From an uncultured Clostridia bacterium (GTDB taxonomy: Bacteria; Bacillota; Clostridia; Christensenellales; UBA1242), in assembly GCA_944383915.1 (NCBI GenBank), contig CALWRJ010000022.1, forward strand, positions 1-36,550: DNA of 36,550 nt, in the 5' to 3' direction. How positions within the stretch are numbered: the first letter of the stretch is position 1; every line of letters begins with the position of its first letter. The notes below the pieces were generated by a model. It did no database searches. It had not been told where the DNA came from and saw nothing but the letters and a program-made list of their open reading frames with translations. The translations under genes and the position numbers were made by a program. Below are positions 17,127 to 24,198 of the stretch, one piece after another.

Positions 17127-17826
17127 TTTTGGTATTACTTAGGCTCGGCTCTTTTGTTATTCCGCAAAATTTGAGAATTTGCGTGAGATTTTCGCAGTTT
17201 TCAATGCCGTTGTGCCAGACTTTCGTGTTTTTAATGTCCGCGTCATCTGGGTTTATGCACAAAGTATTTACTCCGCTTAAATACACTTTTTCATCGTTTG
17301 CACCATTGCCAACAAATAAAATTTCATCACTATTTAGGTTATATTCCTTTTTAATAAGGTCGATGTACTCATTTTTGTTTTCAGGGTTGTGCAAATTTGG
17401 ACGCTTTAACCCGAGCAACTTGCCATTTTCATCAAAAATTAAGTCGTAAGTTTCAATTGAAGTGATAAATTTATCAACTTTTTCTCTCTTTAAAGTGTCC
17501 TCGATAATTTGTCTAATTCCACCAGACAAAATGAAAATTTTAATATCAAATTTGTAGAGTTGCTCGAGCGTTTCGTAAGTGCCAGGGAGTAGGGCGATGC
17601 TTTTAGAAATTTCGTGCAAATACTCTCGGCGAACATCAATTTGCTTGTATCGCTCAATTATCAACTCAAACCACTTTTTATCGTCAAATTCTTTGCGCTT
17701 GTACTTGTCATACAAAAAATTATCGTAGTCTAAGTCGTCCATATATTTCCAAACTTCGTACCAACAATTGCTCCCTTTTCGGCTCTTTGTTAGCGTTCCG
17801 TCAAAATCAAAAACTATTGCTTTCAT
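17122..17826 (-). CDS. HAD-superfamily phosphatase, phosphoserine-phosphatase-like
   Basis: A 234-residue soluble protein with all HAD motifs: FDFDGTLT (nucleophile Asp7, acid/base Asp9), ILSGG for motif II, a Lys-containing region KREKVDKF, and FVGNGANDE for motif IV. The helical cap between motifs I and II (about residues 15-85) places it in the HAD-IB type with SerB-like enzymes, acting on a small phosphorylated metabolite. The C-terminal NTKN tail is slightly long. AGGAGA precedes the ATG. The gene is transcribed alone on the minus strand and ends at the terminator shared with the DUF4363 gene. The substrate cannot be told from sequence. Confidence 0.85.
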   Translation of the reverse strand: MKAIVFDFDGTLTKSRKGSNCWYEVWKYMDDLDYDNFLYDKYKRKEFDDKKWFELIIERYKQIDVRREYLHEISKSIALLPGTYETLEQLYKFDIKIFILSGGIRQIIEDTLKREKVDKFITSIETYDLIFDENGKLLGLKRPNLHNPENKNEYIDLIKKEYNLNSDEILFVGNGANDEKVYLSGVNTLCINPDDADIKNTKVWHNGIENCENLTQILKFCGITKEPSLSNTKN

Positions 17827-18060
17827 AACTTTCTCCTATTTTATATTAAAAATTTCTTTTAAGTAGGGTATCATTTTTATAAATTTTTGTCAAATATTAT
17901 ATTTTAGGCACTTTTAGAAATTTTAAGTTGGTATTTCCTAAATAAAGTATTATGCATAGTACTATGCAACACATTTTGCGCAGAGTAGTACTTTTATTTA
18001 AGGGTTTTTGGCAAAATTTTGAATAAACAGTATTTAAGCGCTTTTTCGTAAAAACTTTAT
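17827..18060. promoter_or_regulatory. HAD gene upstream region with a perfect 16-bp palindrome
   Basis: The region contains TGCATAGTACTATGCA (17953-17968), identical to its own reverse complement, preceded by the related AAGTATTATGCA. The same AGTA(C/T)TATGCA word recurs several times at 32380-32501. It could be a dimeric regulator site about 130 bp upstream of the HAD start, or another small repeat. No gene is visible. Confidence 0.45.
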
Positions 18061-18094
18061 AAAAAGGCTATTTTCTAAATTTTAGATAGCCTTT
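18061..18094 (-). terminator. Intrinsic terminator after the small membrane protein
   Basis: The stem AAAAGGCTAT/ATAGCCTTTT, with A- and T-runs outside, lies about 60 bp beyond the stop of the minus-strand gene at 18156. It could work in both directions, but only the minus strand has a gene that needs it. Confidence 0.75.
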
Positions 18095-18155
18095 TATTAG
18101 TTTTTTAATAATAATTTTTTATTTTTTTAACCACTTAATTTTTTTAAACAAAAAA

Positions 18156-18557
18156 CTAGCGCTTTCTCTCTTGCTTTTCTAGTTGCTTTTGCTCTTTTAA
18201 AAGTTCGCGCTCTTGCTTGTGTCTTTCTTTTAATTGCTCAGTAGTAGGGTAATATTCGTCAAATATTTTTTGTGCGTCATCTTTTGAATAATTTAGGTGA
18301 ATTTGCGCAATTTCAAAACAATCTCGACTTACAAAATATGAAATTATTGATAAACCAAATGAGCCAAGCCCTACGCCTAAGGGTAGTATAAATTCACTAT
18401 CCGAAAGATACGCCGCAACTGAAAAGACAAGCATAAAATTCCCAAATTTGCTTGCGTTTATTGCAAAATTCCCAAACTTTTTCGAAGCCATTATGCTAGT
18501 TTCATAGTTGTCAAAAATTTCATTGCTGTTTTCATTTTCCATTTCGATTTCTTTCAT
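18156..18557 (-). CDS. Small membrane protein of unknown function
   Basis: A 133-residue protein that I do not recognise. It has an acidic N-terminus, two hydrophobic segments (about residues 37-56 and 58-75) and a charged C-terminal helix rich in Lys, Glu and Gln (KERHKQERELLKEQKQLEK) that probably forms a coiled coil. A possible promoter lies upstream (TTGCAA, 17 bp, TAAACT on the minus strand). The start is uncertain: ATG at 18557 or a second ATG five codons later; neither has a clear ribosome binding site. Element E3 begins about 50 bp upstream of it. Confidence 0.6.
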   Translation of the reverse strand: MKEIEMENENSNEIFDNYETSIMASKKFGNFAINASKFGNFMLVFSVAAYLSDSEFILPLGVGLGSFGLSIISYFVSRDCFEIAQIHLNYSKDDAQKIFDEYYPTTEQLKERHKQERELLKEQKQLEKQERKR

Positions 18558-18605
18558 AATGCTAGTAGTTTATCATATTTTAGGTTATTTTGCAAGAGGG
18601 GGATA

Positions 18606-18858
18606 GAGCGTAAGCGCAAAGGCTTACGCTCAAATTAGCAATTAGTAATTAGCAATTAGCAGTTAAGGAAGGGTATAGATTTCGCGCGCTTGCGCGCTAT
18701 TGAGTCCGCGGGGACTCTATCCCCGCCGCCGTCCGCGTAGGACATAAAATAATAATTAGTAATTAAGGCTGAAATAACTAAATTATTTTAATGCTTGCGC
18801 GCACGCGCACAATAACTGCTAATTGCTAATTGCTCATTGCTAATTCTTGCGAAGCAAG
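18606..18858. repeat. Inverted-arm hairpin-capped element E3
   Basis: The left cap is a 10-bp perfect stem GAGCGTAAGC/GCTTACGCTC (18606-18631). The left arm is four heptamers (one AATTAGT variant) ending AGTTA (18633-18665). The right arm starts TAACTGC at 18813. The right cap is CTTGC-GAA-GCAAG (18846-18858), followed by an outer CTCGC-TTT-GCGAG (18873-18885) inside the XRE gene. The core has three GC-rich hairpins at 18684-18743. The inner right block (GGCTGAAATAACTAAATTAT, then a GCTTGCGCGC palindrome) closely matches element E2 at about 15640-15685. Confidence 0.75.
18684..18743 (+). other. GC-rich hairpin cluster with two exclusive pairings
   Basis: The hairpins are GCGCGC-TT-GCGCGC (18684-18697), GAGTCC-GCGG-GGACTC (18702-18717) and GTCC-GCGTA-GGAC (18731-18743). 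The second can be replaced by GCGGGG (18708-18713) with CCCCGC (18721-18726), so two structures compete for the same bases. It sits in the core of E3, in the place taken by the four-helix candidate in E2; both share a GCGC hairpin followed by TATTG(A/G)G. Confidence 0.45.
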
Positions 18859-18866
18859 TTACTTTT

Positions 18867-19118
18867 CTAATTCTCGCTTTGCGAGTCAATATTCTTTTTA
18901 TCAAATAATTTATCATTAAAAAATTCGCCGAGAGTTATATCAAGCGCGTTGCAAATTTTTTGCAAAACTTTTAAGTGCATACTCTCATTTGCTTGATTTA
19001 AAATATTTGTAATTGTGTTTTGGGTAATGCCTGATATTGTGGCAAGTTCAACTTGCGTCATTTCTTTTTCAACTAATAAGTCGCCAAGCCTTAATGCAAC
19101 CGCAGTCATTAATTTCAT
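18867..19118 (-). CDS. XRE/Cro-CI family transcriptional regulator
   Basis: An 83-residue single-domain DNA-binding protein. Helix-turn-helix residues run from about 12 to 68 (LLVEKEMTQVELATISGITQNTITNIL, then LKVLQKICNALDITLGEFF), the standard XRE pattern. AAGGGG lies about ten bases upstream of the first ATG (19118); a second ATG three codons later is less well placed. The last residues (DSQSEN) are encoded by the repeat hairpin CTCGC-TTT-GCGAG, and the stop codon is the AATTAG that follows it, so the C-terminus is repeat-derived. There is no sensor domain. The target is unknown; no phage gene is nearby. Confidence 0.85.
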   Translation of the reverse strand: MKLMTAVALRLGDLLVEKEMTQVELATISGITQNTITNILNQANESMHLKVLQKICNALDITLGEFFNDKLFDKKNIDSQSEN

Positions 19119-19298
19119 AATTTTTTTACCCCTTTTGAAAATTTTATCATAAGTTTGTTATTTTTAGCAAATAATCTTTGTAAAATTTTTGTGTAATGCC
19201 GAAAATTATCAATATAACAGCATTTTTCACCTAAATTACACAATGATTTGGGAAAGTAGTTTGCTCGAAAAGCGAGGTTTAGTAATCTTGCTCGCTTT

Positions 19299-19589
19299 CT
19301 CGCTTTGCGAGAATTAGCAATTAGCAATTAGCAGTTATTGTGCGCGTGCGCGCGAAGCAATTTATAGATATATAAACTTCCTTATAATATTTAAATTTTG
19401 CCTTGGAGTGTGCAATGCACACGGAAAACTAGCTTTAAAAATAGAGTAATTGTCAAAGTGAAAGGCTCACGGCTGAACTTTGAATTTTGAATTACGGAGT
19501 TATTTCCAAAAATAATTTTATAATTAGAAATTCCTTCCTTAACTGCTAATTGCTAATTGCTCATTGCTAATTCGCAACAAAGTTGCGAA
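19299..19589. repeat. Inverted-arm hairpin-capped element E4
   Basis: The left cap is CTCGC-TTT-GCGAG (19299-19311), preceded by a partial copy. The left arm is three AATTAGC heptamers and AGTTA (19312-19337). The right arm is TAACTGC and heptamers (19540-19572). The right cap is TTCGCAAC-AAA-GTTGCGAA (19571-19589). Inside the left arm is GTGCGCGTGCGCGC followed by ATTTATAGAT, matching E2 near 15375-15400. The core carries the structured module at 19401-19483. It ends about 95 bp before the ftsH -35 box. Confidence 0.78.
19401..19483 (+). other. Structured module, copy C
   Basis: The first 28 bases, including CCTTGGAG and the GTGTGC-AAT-GCACAC hairpin (19408-19422), are identical to copy A at 547. 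The spacer differs. Then the stem TCAAAGT/ACTTTGA (19453-19459 with 19477-19483) is conserved, with GTGA/TCAC inside. Conservation of both stems around a changed spacer suggests that the folded form matters. Confidence 0.6.
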
Positions 19590-19684
19590 AGCGCAGCCGA
19601 ACGGCGTAGCGCAAAATGGCGAATTTTACAAGATTTGACTCGCAAACAAAAATTTTGCACTTTTTGCTTTATTTTTTTACTACT

Positions 19685-19713
19685 TTGTGTTATACTTGAC
19701 TCGTATTTATACT
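19685..19713 (+). promoter_or_regulatory. Promoter of ftsH
   Basis: TTGTGT (19685-19690), a 17 bp spacer and TATACT (19708-19713). Predicted initiation is near 19720, leaving a leader of about 26 nt that contains GGAGG. Confidence 0.6.
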
Positions 19714-19745
19714 ATTATAAAAACGATACTTGATTGGAGGATATA

Positions 19746-22097
19746 GTGGAAAATAATAGACCTATTGACACCGGACGCAGAAAGTTTCCATTCTTTACGG
19801 TACTTCTTATCGTGTTTATCGCGATTATTTTAATTATCACGCTTACAAGTGGCGGAACAAACACAGAAAAAGAAATCGACCGTACGAGTTTTTTAAACTC
19901 ATTAAATAATGGACAAGTTGCGGCAGTGCATTACAACAACACAACTTTTTACGGAATTTACACAGGGGAAACTGAGGAGGAAACTACTCAAAAACTCGAG
20001 TCTTTCCCGCGTGAATACGACTTTTATTTTATTGTGGCAACTAATCCCGAAATTGAAGGCATAATTTCCGCAATTGATAATTACAACACTGGTGGAGAAA
20101 CTGGAGTTGCGCCTGCGACAACTGTTGAGTTTACATCAGAGCCCGTGCGCGAAAGTTTGTTATCGCAACTCTTGCCTTGGATATATATCATATTATTAAT
20201 AGTACTTGGATACTTCATCTTTAAGTCTATTTCGCGTATGACAGGCAAAAATATGGACTTTGGCAAAAACAAAGCGCGTATGGAAGCAGGGCTAAAAGTT
20301 AGATTTAGTGATGTTGCTGGTTGCGAAGAGGAAAAACAAGAAATGCAGGAAATTGTCGAGTTCTTAAAGAACCCGCGCAAGTTTACCGACCTTGGAGCGC
20401 GCATTCCAAAGGGTGTGCTTTTAGTTGGACCACCAGGGACAGGTAAGACGCTACTTGCAAAGGCAATCGCAGGTGAGGCTGGCGTACCATTTTTCAGTAT
20501 CACAGGTAGTGACTTTGTAGAAATGTATGTCGGTGTTGGTGCTGCGCGCGTGCGTGATTTGTTTGAAACTGCAAAACGCAATATGCCGTGCCTTGTATTT
20601 ATTGACGAAATTGATGCCGTAGGGCGTCAGCGTGGGGCAGGGCTAGGCAACACTAATGACGAGCGCGAGCAAACGCTAAATCAATTGCTCGTGCAAATGG
20701 ACGGATTTGAATCAAGTGACGGAATCGTTGTAATTGCCGCTACAAACCGCCCTGATGTACTAGACCCTGCACTCCTTCGTGCTGGGCGTTTCGACAGACG
20801 AATTGTTGTGAACCGCCCAGACCTAGAAGGGCGCACAAAGATTTTAAAACTTTATGCTAAAAACAAGCCTTTTGCCGATGATATCGACTGGGAAGGAATT
20901 GCAAGGCGAATCCCTGGTTCAACTGGTGCAGACATTGAAAACATCTTAAACGAGGCGGCAATTCTCGCTGCTCGTGATAGTCGAAACCTTATTACCGAAA
21001 CTGATATTTTTGAAGCAACCTTAAAAGTTGAATACGGTCCATCTAAAAAGAATAAGAAAGTCGAGGAAGAGGACCGCAAAAACACCGCTTACCACGAAGC
21101 AGGACACGCGATTGCAAACAGAAAATCAAAATATTTAAAACAAGAAGTGCAAGAAGTTACTATTATTCCGCGTGGGTTCTCGGGTGGTATGACTGCGCGC
21201 GTTCCTGAAAAAGATTATTCTCAATACACGCGCGACCAATTAATAGACAACATCGTTGGCGCTATGGCTGGACGCGCTGCCGAAATTATTAAATTCGGCC
21301 ATGTAGCAACGGGTGCGTCAAACGATATTCAAGTGGCTACTGAAGTTGCGCGCGATATGGTTACTAAATACGGTATGAGCGAAAAGTTAGGACCTGTTTG
21401 CTATGCCGAGGAAGGCGAAGTATTTTTAGGGCGCGACTTCCAGCAACGCTCAAATATTAGTGATGCAACTGCAAAACTTATTGATGACGAGATAAAAGCG
21501 ATTATCGAGGACTGCCAACAACGCGCTATTGATATTCTAAAAGAAAATGAGGCAATTCTTGACCAAATGGCAAAAGTGCTTATCGAGCGCGAAACTATTT
21601 ACTCGGAGGAAGTAGACGAATTACTTTCTGGCAAGACTGCTGACGAAGTTATTCGCCTTATGGACGAGCGTCAAGAAAAGCGCAAACAAAAAGACAGGGA
21701 AGCGCTCGAACGCAAAGAAGCCGAAAGACGCGAGATGGAAAAGCGCGCTCAACAGTTGCACAGTGACTTTGAAAACACAGTTATGAACGCATTTTCTAAT
21801 AAACCTAGAAATGACGAAATAAAAATTACTTCAAATAACGCTAAAACGCAAAGTGCTAAAACTAGCGAAAGTGGAAACGAAGTTAAGGCTGAAAGCAAAG
21901 ATACTGATTTAAATAAAGAAAAAACTGCAACTCAAAACGACAGTAATTCAACAAATACTGAAGGTAAAAGTGCTGTAAAGCAAGAAAATACAGAAAAAAG
22001 TGTTAGCAAAAATGAAAAAGATAGTATAAAGACAGAAAAAAATACAAAGACTAACACCGACAATAAGCCAAATTCAAAAAATGACGGTGCAAAATAA
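19746..22097 (+). CDS. ftsH: ATP-dependent zinc metalloprotease FtsH
   Basis: A 783-residue membrane-anchored AAA+ protease that degrades unassembled membrane proteins and selected soluble proteins. The GTG start at 19746 has GGAGG five bases upstream; a TTG at 19734 overlaps that site and cannot be the start. Order of features: membrane helix (about 14-34), a short external domain, a second membrane helix (about 140-162), the AAA module with Walker A GPPGTGKT (about 228), Walker [10 protein letters not shown] and the arginine-finger region [21 protein letters not shown], then the zinc protease motif HEAGH (about 450). The C-terminal 130 or so residues, beyond the usual protease end, are low-complexity and rich in Lys, Asn, Ser, Thr and Glu, longer than in most FtsH proteins. 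The gene appears monocistronic. Confidence 0.97.
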   Translation: MENNRPIDTGRRKFPFFTVLLIVFIAIILIITLTSGGTNTEKEIDRTSFLNSLNNGQVAAVHYNNTTFYGIYTGETEEETTQKLESFPREYDFYFIVATNPEIEGIISAIDNYNTGGETGVAPATTVEFTSEPVRESLLSQLLPWIYIILLIVLGYFIFKSISRMTGKNMDFGKNKARMEAGLKVRFSDVAGCEEEKQEMQEIVEFLKNPRKFTDLGARIPKGVLLVGPPGTGKTLLAKAIAGEAGVPFFSITGSDFVEMYVGVGAARVRDLFETAKRNMPCLVFIDEIDAVGRQRGAGLGNTNDEREQTLNQLLVQMDGFESSDGIVVIAATNRPDVLDPALLRAGRFDRRIVVNRPDLEGRTKILKLYAKNKPFADDIDWEGIARRIPGSTGADIENILNEAAILAARDSRNLITETDIFEATLKVEYGPSKKNKKVEEEDRKNTAYHEAGHAIANRKSKYLKQEVQEVTIIPRGFSGGMTARVPEKDYSQYTRDQLIDNIVGAMAGRAAEIIKFGHVATGASNDIQVATEVARDMVTKYGMSEKLGPVCYAEEGEVFLGRDFQQRSNISDATAKLIDDEIKAIIEDCQQRAIDILKENEAILDQMAKVLIERETIYSEEVDELLSGKTADEVIRLMDERQEKRKQKDREALERKEAERREMEKRAQQLHSDFENTVMNAFSNKPRNDEIKITSNNAKTQSAKTSESGNEVKAESKDTDLNKEKTATQNDSNSTNTEGKSAVKQENTEKSVSKNEKDSIKTEKNTKTNTDNKPNSKNDGAK

Positions 22098-22111
22098 TTC
22101 GCCGAATTTAG

Positions 22112-22140
22112 TTGACGAATAGGGCGCAATGTGTTAATAT
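22112..22140 (+). promoter_or_regulatory. Promoter of the 22170 gene
   Basis: TTGACG (22112-22117), 17 bp, TAATAT (22135-22140). It lies just after the ftsH stop codon and gives a leader of about 24 nt with GAGGAA. Confidence 0.6.
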
Positions 22141-22169
22141 ATTAGGTATAAAATTATAGAGGAACGAAA

Positions 22170-22835
22170 ATGAGCGAAACTAAAATGACATCTAAAATAC
22201 TCCGCAAGCGCAAGACAAATTTGATTATTTCAATCGTTTGTCTATCAATTATAGGACTTTTGATTTTGACAACTATTCTACTTGCGGTTATTCCCGTAAA
22301 TGCTGGTGCGCGCTATACGAATGCACCTGACCACATCTATTTAAAATATGGTAGCACGATTTACGAAGTTGAAAAAGACGATGAAGTAACAGGTGCTGAC
22401 TACGAGGCTATTTGGAATGCATATTTATCTGCAAGCAACCCAACCGTTATGGACACGATTTTTGGCGGATATGTAGGGCAGGGTATGACTGCAAATTATT
22501 CTCCTAGGAATTCTAAGTCTTTTGCAAATCTAGCAACTGACACGACTTTCTCGGTTTGCTTTTTCTGGAATGAATCGCAGACTATGATAAACCCAGATGG
22601 TAGTCAATTTACTTACACTATTGGAGACGCGACTATCAACTCGCCAACAAAATTTTACGAGGCATACTTTGCAGTATCTGATACAAATGCAGTACAAGAA
22701 AACACAATTTATTTGAGAACAAACACGACTTCAAGAACAACTAACTTTACCTATACAGGCGTGGCTAACTTTTACGGGCTTTACAACATTTTATTAAATA
22801 TGGTAGATGACGGAAAGTTCGTTACTACTTCATAA
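22170..22835 (+). CDS. Membrane-anchored extracytoplasmic protein of unknown function
   Basis: A 221-residue protein that I do not recognise. It has a basic N-terminus (SKILRKRKTN), one strong hydrophobic segment (about 17-42, which could be an uncleaved anchor or a signal peptide ending near VNAGA) and an external domain of about 180 residues rich in Thr, Asn and Tyr with few charges. GAGGAA precedes the ATG. It has its own promoter and terminator. The next gene also encodes a membrane protein of unknown role, so they may belong together, but they are separate transcription units. Confidence 0.65.
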   Translation: MSETKMTSKILRKRKTNLIISIVCLSIIGLLILTTILLAVIPVNAGARYTNAPDHIYLKYGSTIYEVEKDDEVTGADYEAIWNAYLSASNPTVMDTIFGGYVGQGMTANYSPRNSKSFANLATDTTFSVCFFWNESQTMINPDGSQFTYTIGDATINSPTKFYEAYFAVSDTNAVQENTIYLRTNTTSRTTNFTYTGVANFYGLYNILLNMVDDGKFVTTS

Positions 22836-22839
22836 AGTT

Positions 22840-22867
22840 GAAAGCACTTATTTTAAGTGCTTTTTTC
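22840..22867 (+). terminator. Intrinsic terminator after the 22170 gene
   Basis: The stem AAAGCACTT/AAGTGCTTT with an ATTTT loop and a run of T. It begins about five bases after the stop codon. Confidence 0.85.
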
Positions 22868-22878
22868 TTTACTACCTA

Positions 22879-22907
22879 TTGATTATTTGACGGTGTTGTG
22901 TTAAAAT
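22879..22907 (+). promoter_or_regulatory. Promoter of the 22935 gene
   Basis: TTGATT (22879-22884), 17 bp, TAAAAT (22902-22907). The leader of about 20 nt contains GAGGTAAGG. Confidence 0.55.
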
Positions 22908-22934
22908 ATTTAAAAGTAGAGGTAAGGTAGTGTT

Positions 22935-23984
22935 ATGGATAAAAAGCAAGAGAAAGTTTTAAAAATAGTTGCGTATGTTGTTAGCGCGGTGTTGACTTTG
23001 TTATTAATTTTTGGAATGACTTGTGTTATTTCAAAGTTTGACTACACTAATAAAACAGGCGATTTAGGCGTTTTTGGGACAACGACTGCGAGAGTCGATG
23101 CGACTTTTAGCGAAAGCGAGTTCGATGGTAGTGACGAAGTACTCGTTAAACTTGTCGATGTCGAAAATATAAAAATCGGCGATTATGTTAGATATGTTGA
23201 CGATGGACTAGATTTAAATAGCACCAACACAGCGCAATTTAACGGAATTGACGGCGAAATAGTAAGCCTAACTCTAAATGGCAACTATTTTGAAGTAAAT
23301 AGGGGCTCAATTTTAGGAGTTATTCAATTTGCGTTGCCTTCAACTTGCGGTTTTGTAAACTTCTTATGTAGCCTTTGGCCCTTATTTCTCTTTGTGATTA
23401 TCCCTGCACTTATCCTAATTGCCATTATCGCAATATTTTCTTACAAAAGATTAGCGGAAAGCAAAACTGAAAATGACGGAAACGAAAAAGCAAGTAACGA
23501 AACAAAGAATAGCGAAAAAGCAAGCGATAAGGACGATAACACCGACAAAAAGTCTAAAAAGGCAAAAAAAGAAAAGCCGATAAAGCCAAAACTTCCGCCA
23601 AAAGTTAAGAACGAAAAAGTTATCGGCGATAGCAAACAAATTGAATTTGATTTTGAGAGTTTGGATAAAAAGGCGGAGAGCGAAAAAGACGCCGAGAAAA
23701 AATCAAATAAAAAGACAAGCAAAAACGCAAAGGCGAGCCGTGACGATAACCACCTTTTACTAGAACCGAAAGAGAAAGGGGGGAGCAAAAGGCCGAAAAA
23801 GCAGAAGCCGATGCGAGTTATCGAAAAACCTATGGCAAAAAGGCAGGGCGATGACTATGTGTTTAGAGTCGATCCACCAATGGACACAAACACGCCGATT
23901 AAGGAAATGCTCGACAAAATCACAAATAGCAACGATGACGATGACGAAGTGCAAAATTTACTTGACAAAATGCGAAAACAATAA
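22935..23984 (+). CDS. Membrane protein resembling a SipW-type signal peptidase without catalytic residues
   Basis: A 349-residue protein. There is a membrane helix (about 9-32), an external domain (about 33-130), a second membrane helix (about 140-172), then a long charged cytoplasmic tail rich in Lys, Glu and Asp ending in a short helix. The external part has VLVKLVDVENIKIGDYVRYV, and the segment before the second helix reads ILGVIQFALPSTCGFVNFL, then FVIIPALILI. Both resemble the corresponding stretches of SipW-type (S26B) signal peptidases. Where those enzymes have SGSMEPT and a catalytic His, this protein has TARVDAT and no His, so it would be inactive. This relation is my inference from pattern; a plain membrane protein of unknown family is the alternative. 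The tail is atypical for a peptidase. Confidence 0.6.
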   Translation: MDKKQEKVLKIVAYVVSAVLTLLLIFGMTCVISKFDYTNKTGDLGVFGTTTARVDATFSESEFDGSDEVLVKLVDVENIKIGDYVRYVDDGLDLNSTNTAQFNGIDGEIVSLTLNGNYFEVNRGSILGVIQFALPSTCGFVNFLCSLWPLFLFVIIPALILIAIIAIFSYKRLAESKTENDGNEKASNETKNSEKASDKDDNTDKKSKKAKKEKPIKPKLPPKVKNEKVIGDSKQIEFDFESLDKKAESEKDAEKKSNKKTSKNAKASRDDNHLLLEPKEKGGSKRPKKQKPMRVIEKPMAKRQGDDYVFRVDPPMDTNTPIKEMLDKITNSNDDDDEVQNLLDKMRKQ

Positions 23985-24198
23985 TTAATTTGATAATTTT
24001 TGAAATTATAAACAAAAATCAAATTTTACGCAAGAAAACAAGACAAAATTTTAAATTACGACATAAAATTACAACATTATTACAAAAGCAGAAAAACAAT
24101 AAAATTAATATTATAGACTTCAAAGTACGGCTAAAAACAAATTTTTAATCGAAAACAAATGAAAAACAACAATTAAACTACTTAGGAGTACAAGAAAA
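23985..24198. other. A-rich intergenic region
   Basis: The stretch before the ATPase gene is strongly A-biased on the plus strand. I see no terminator after the preceding gene and no clear promoter, so the ATPase gene may be read from upstream. Confidence 0.4.

Noticed and set aside
19115-19327. 70-residue open frame on the minus strand upstream of the XRE gene
   Set aside because: It runs through repeat DNA and the XRE promoter region, has no ribosome binding site and has basic low-complexity composition.
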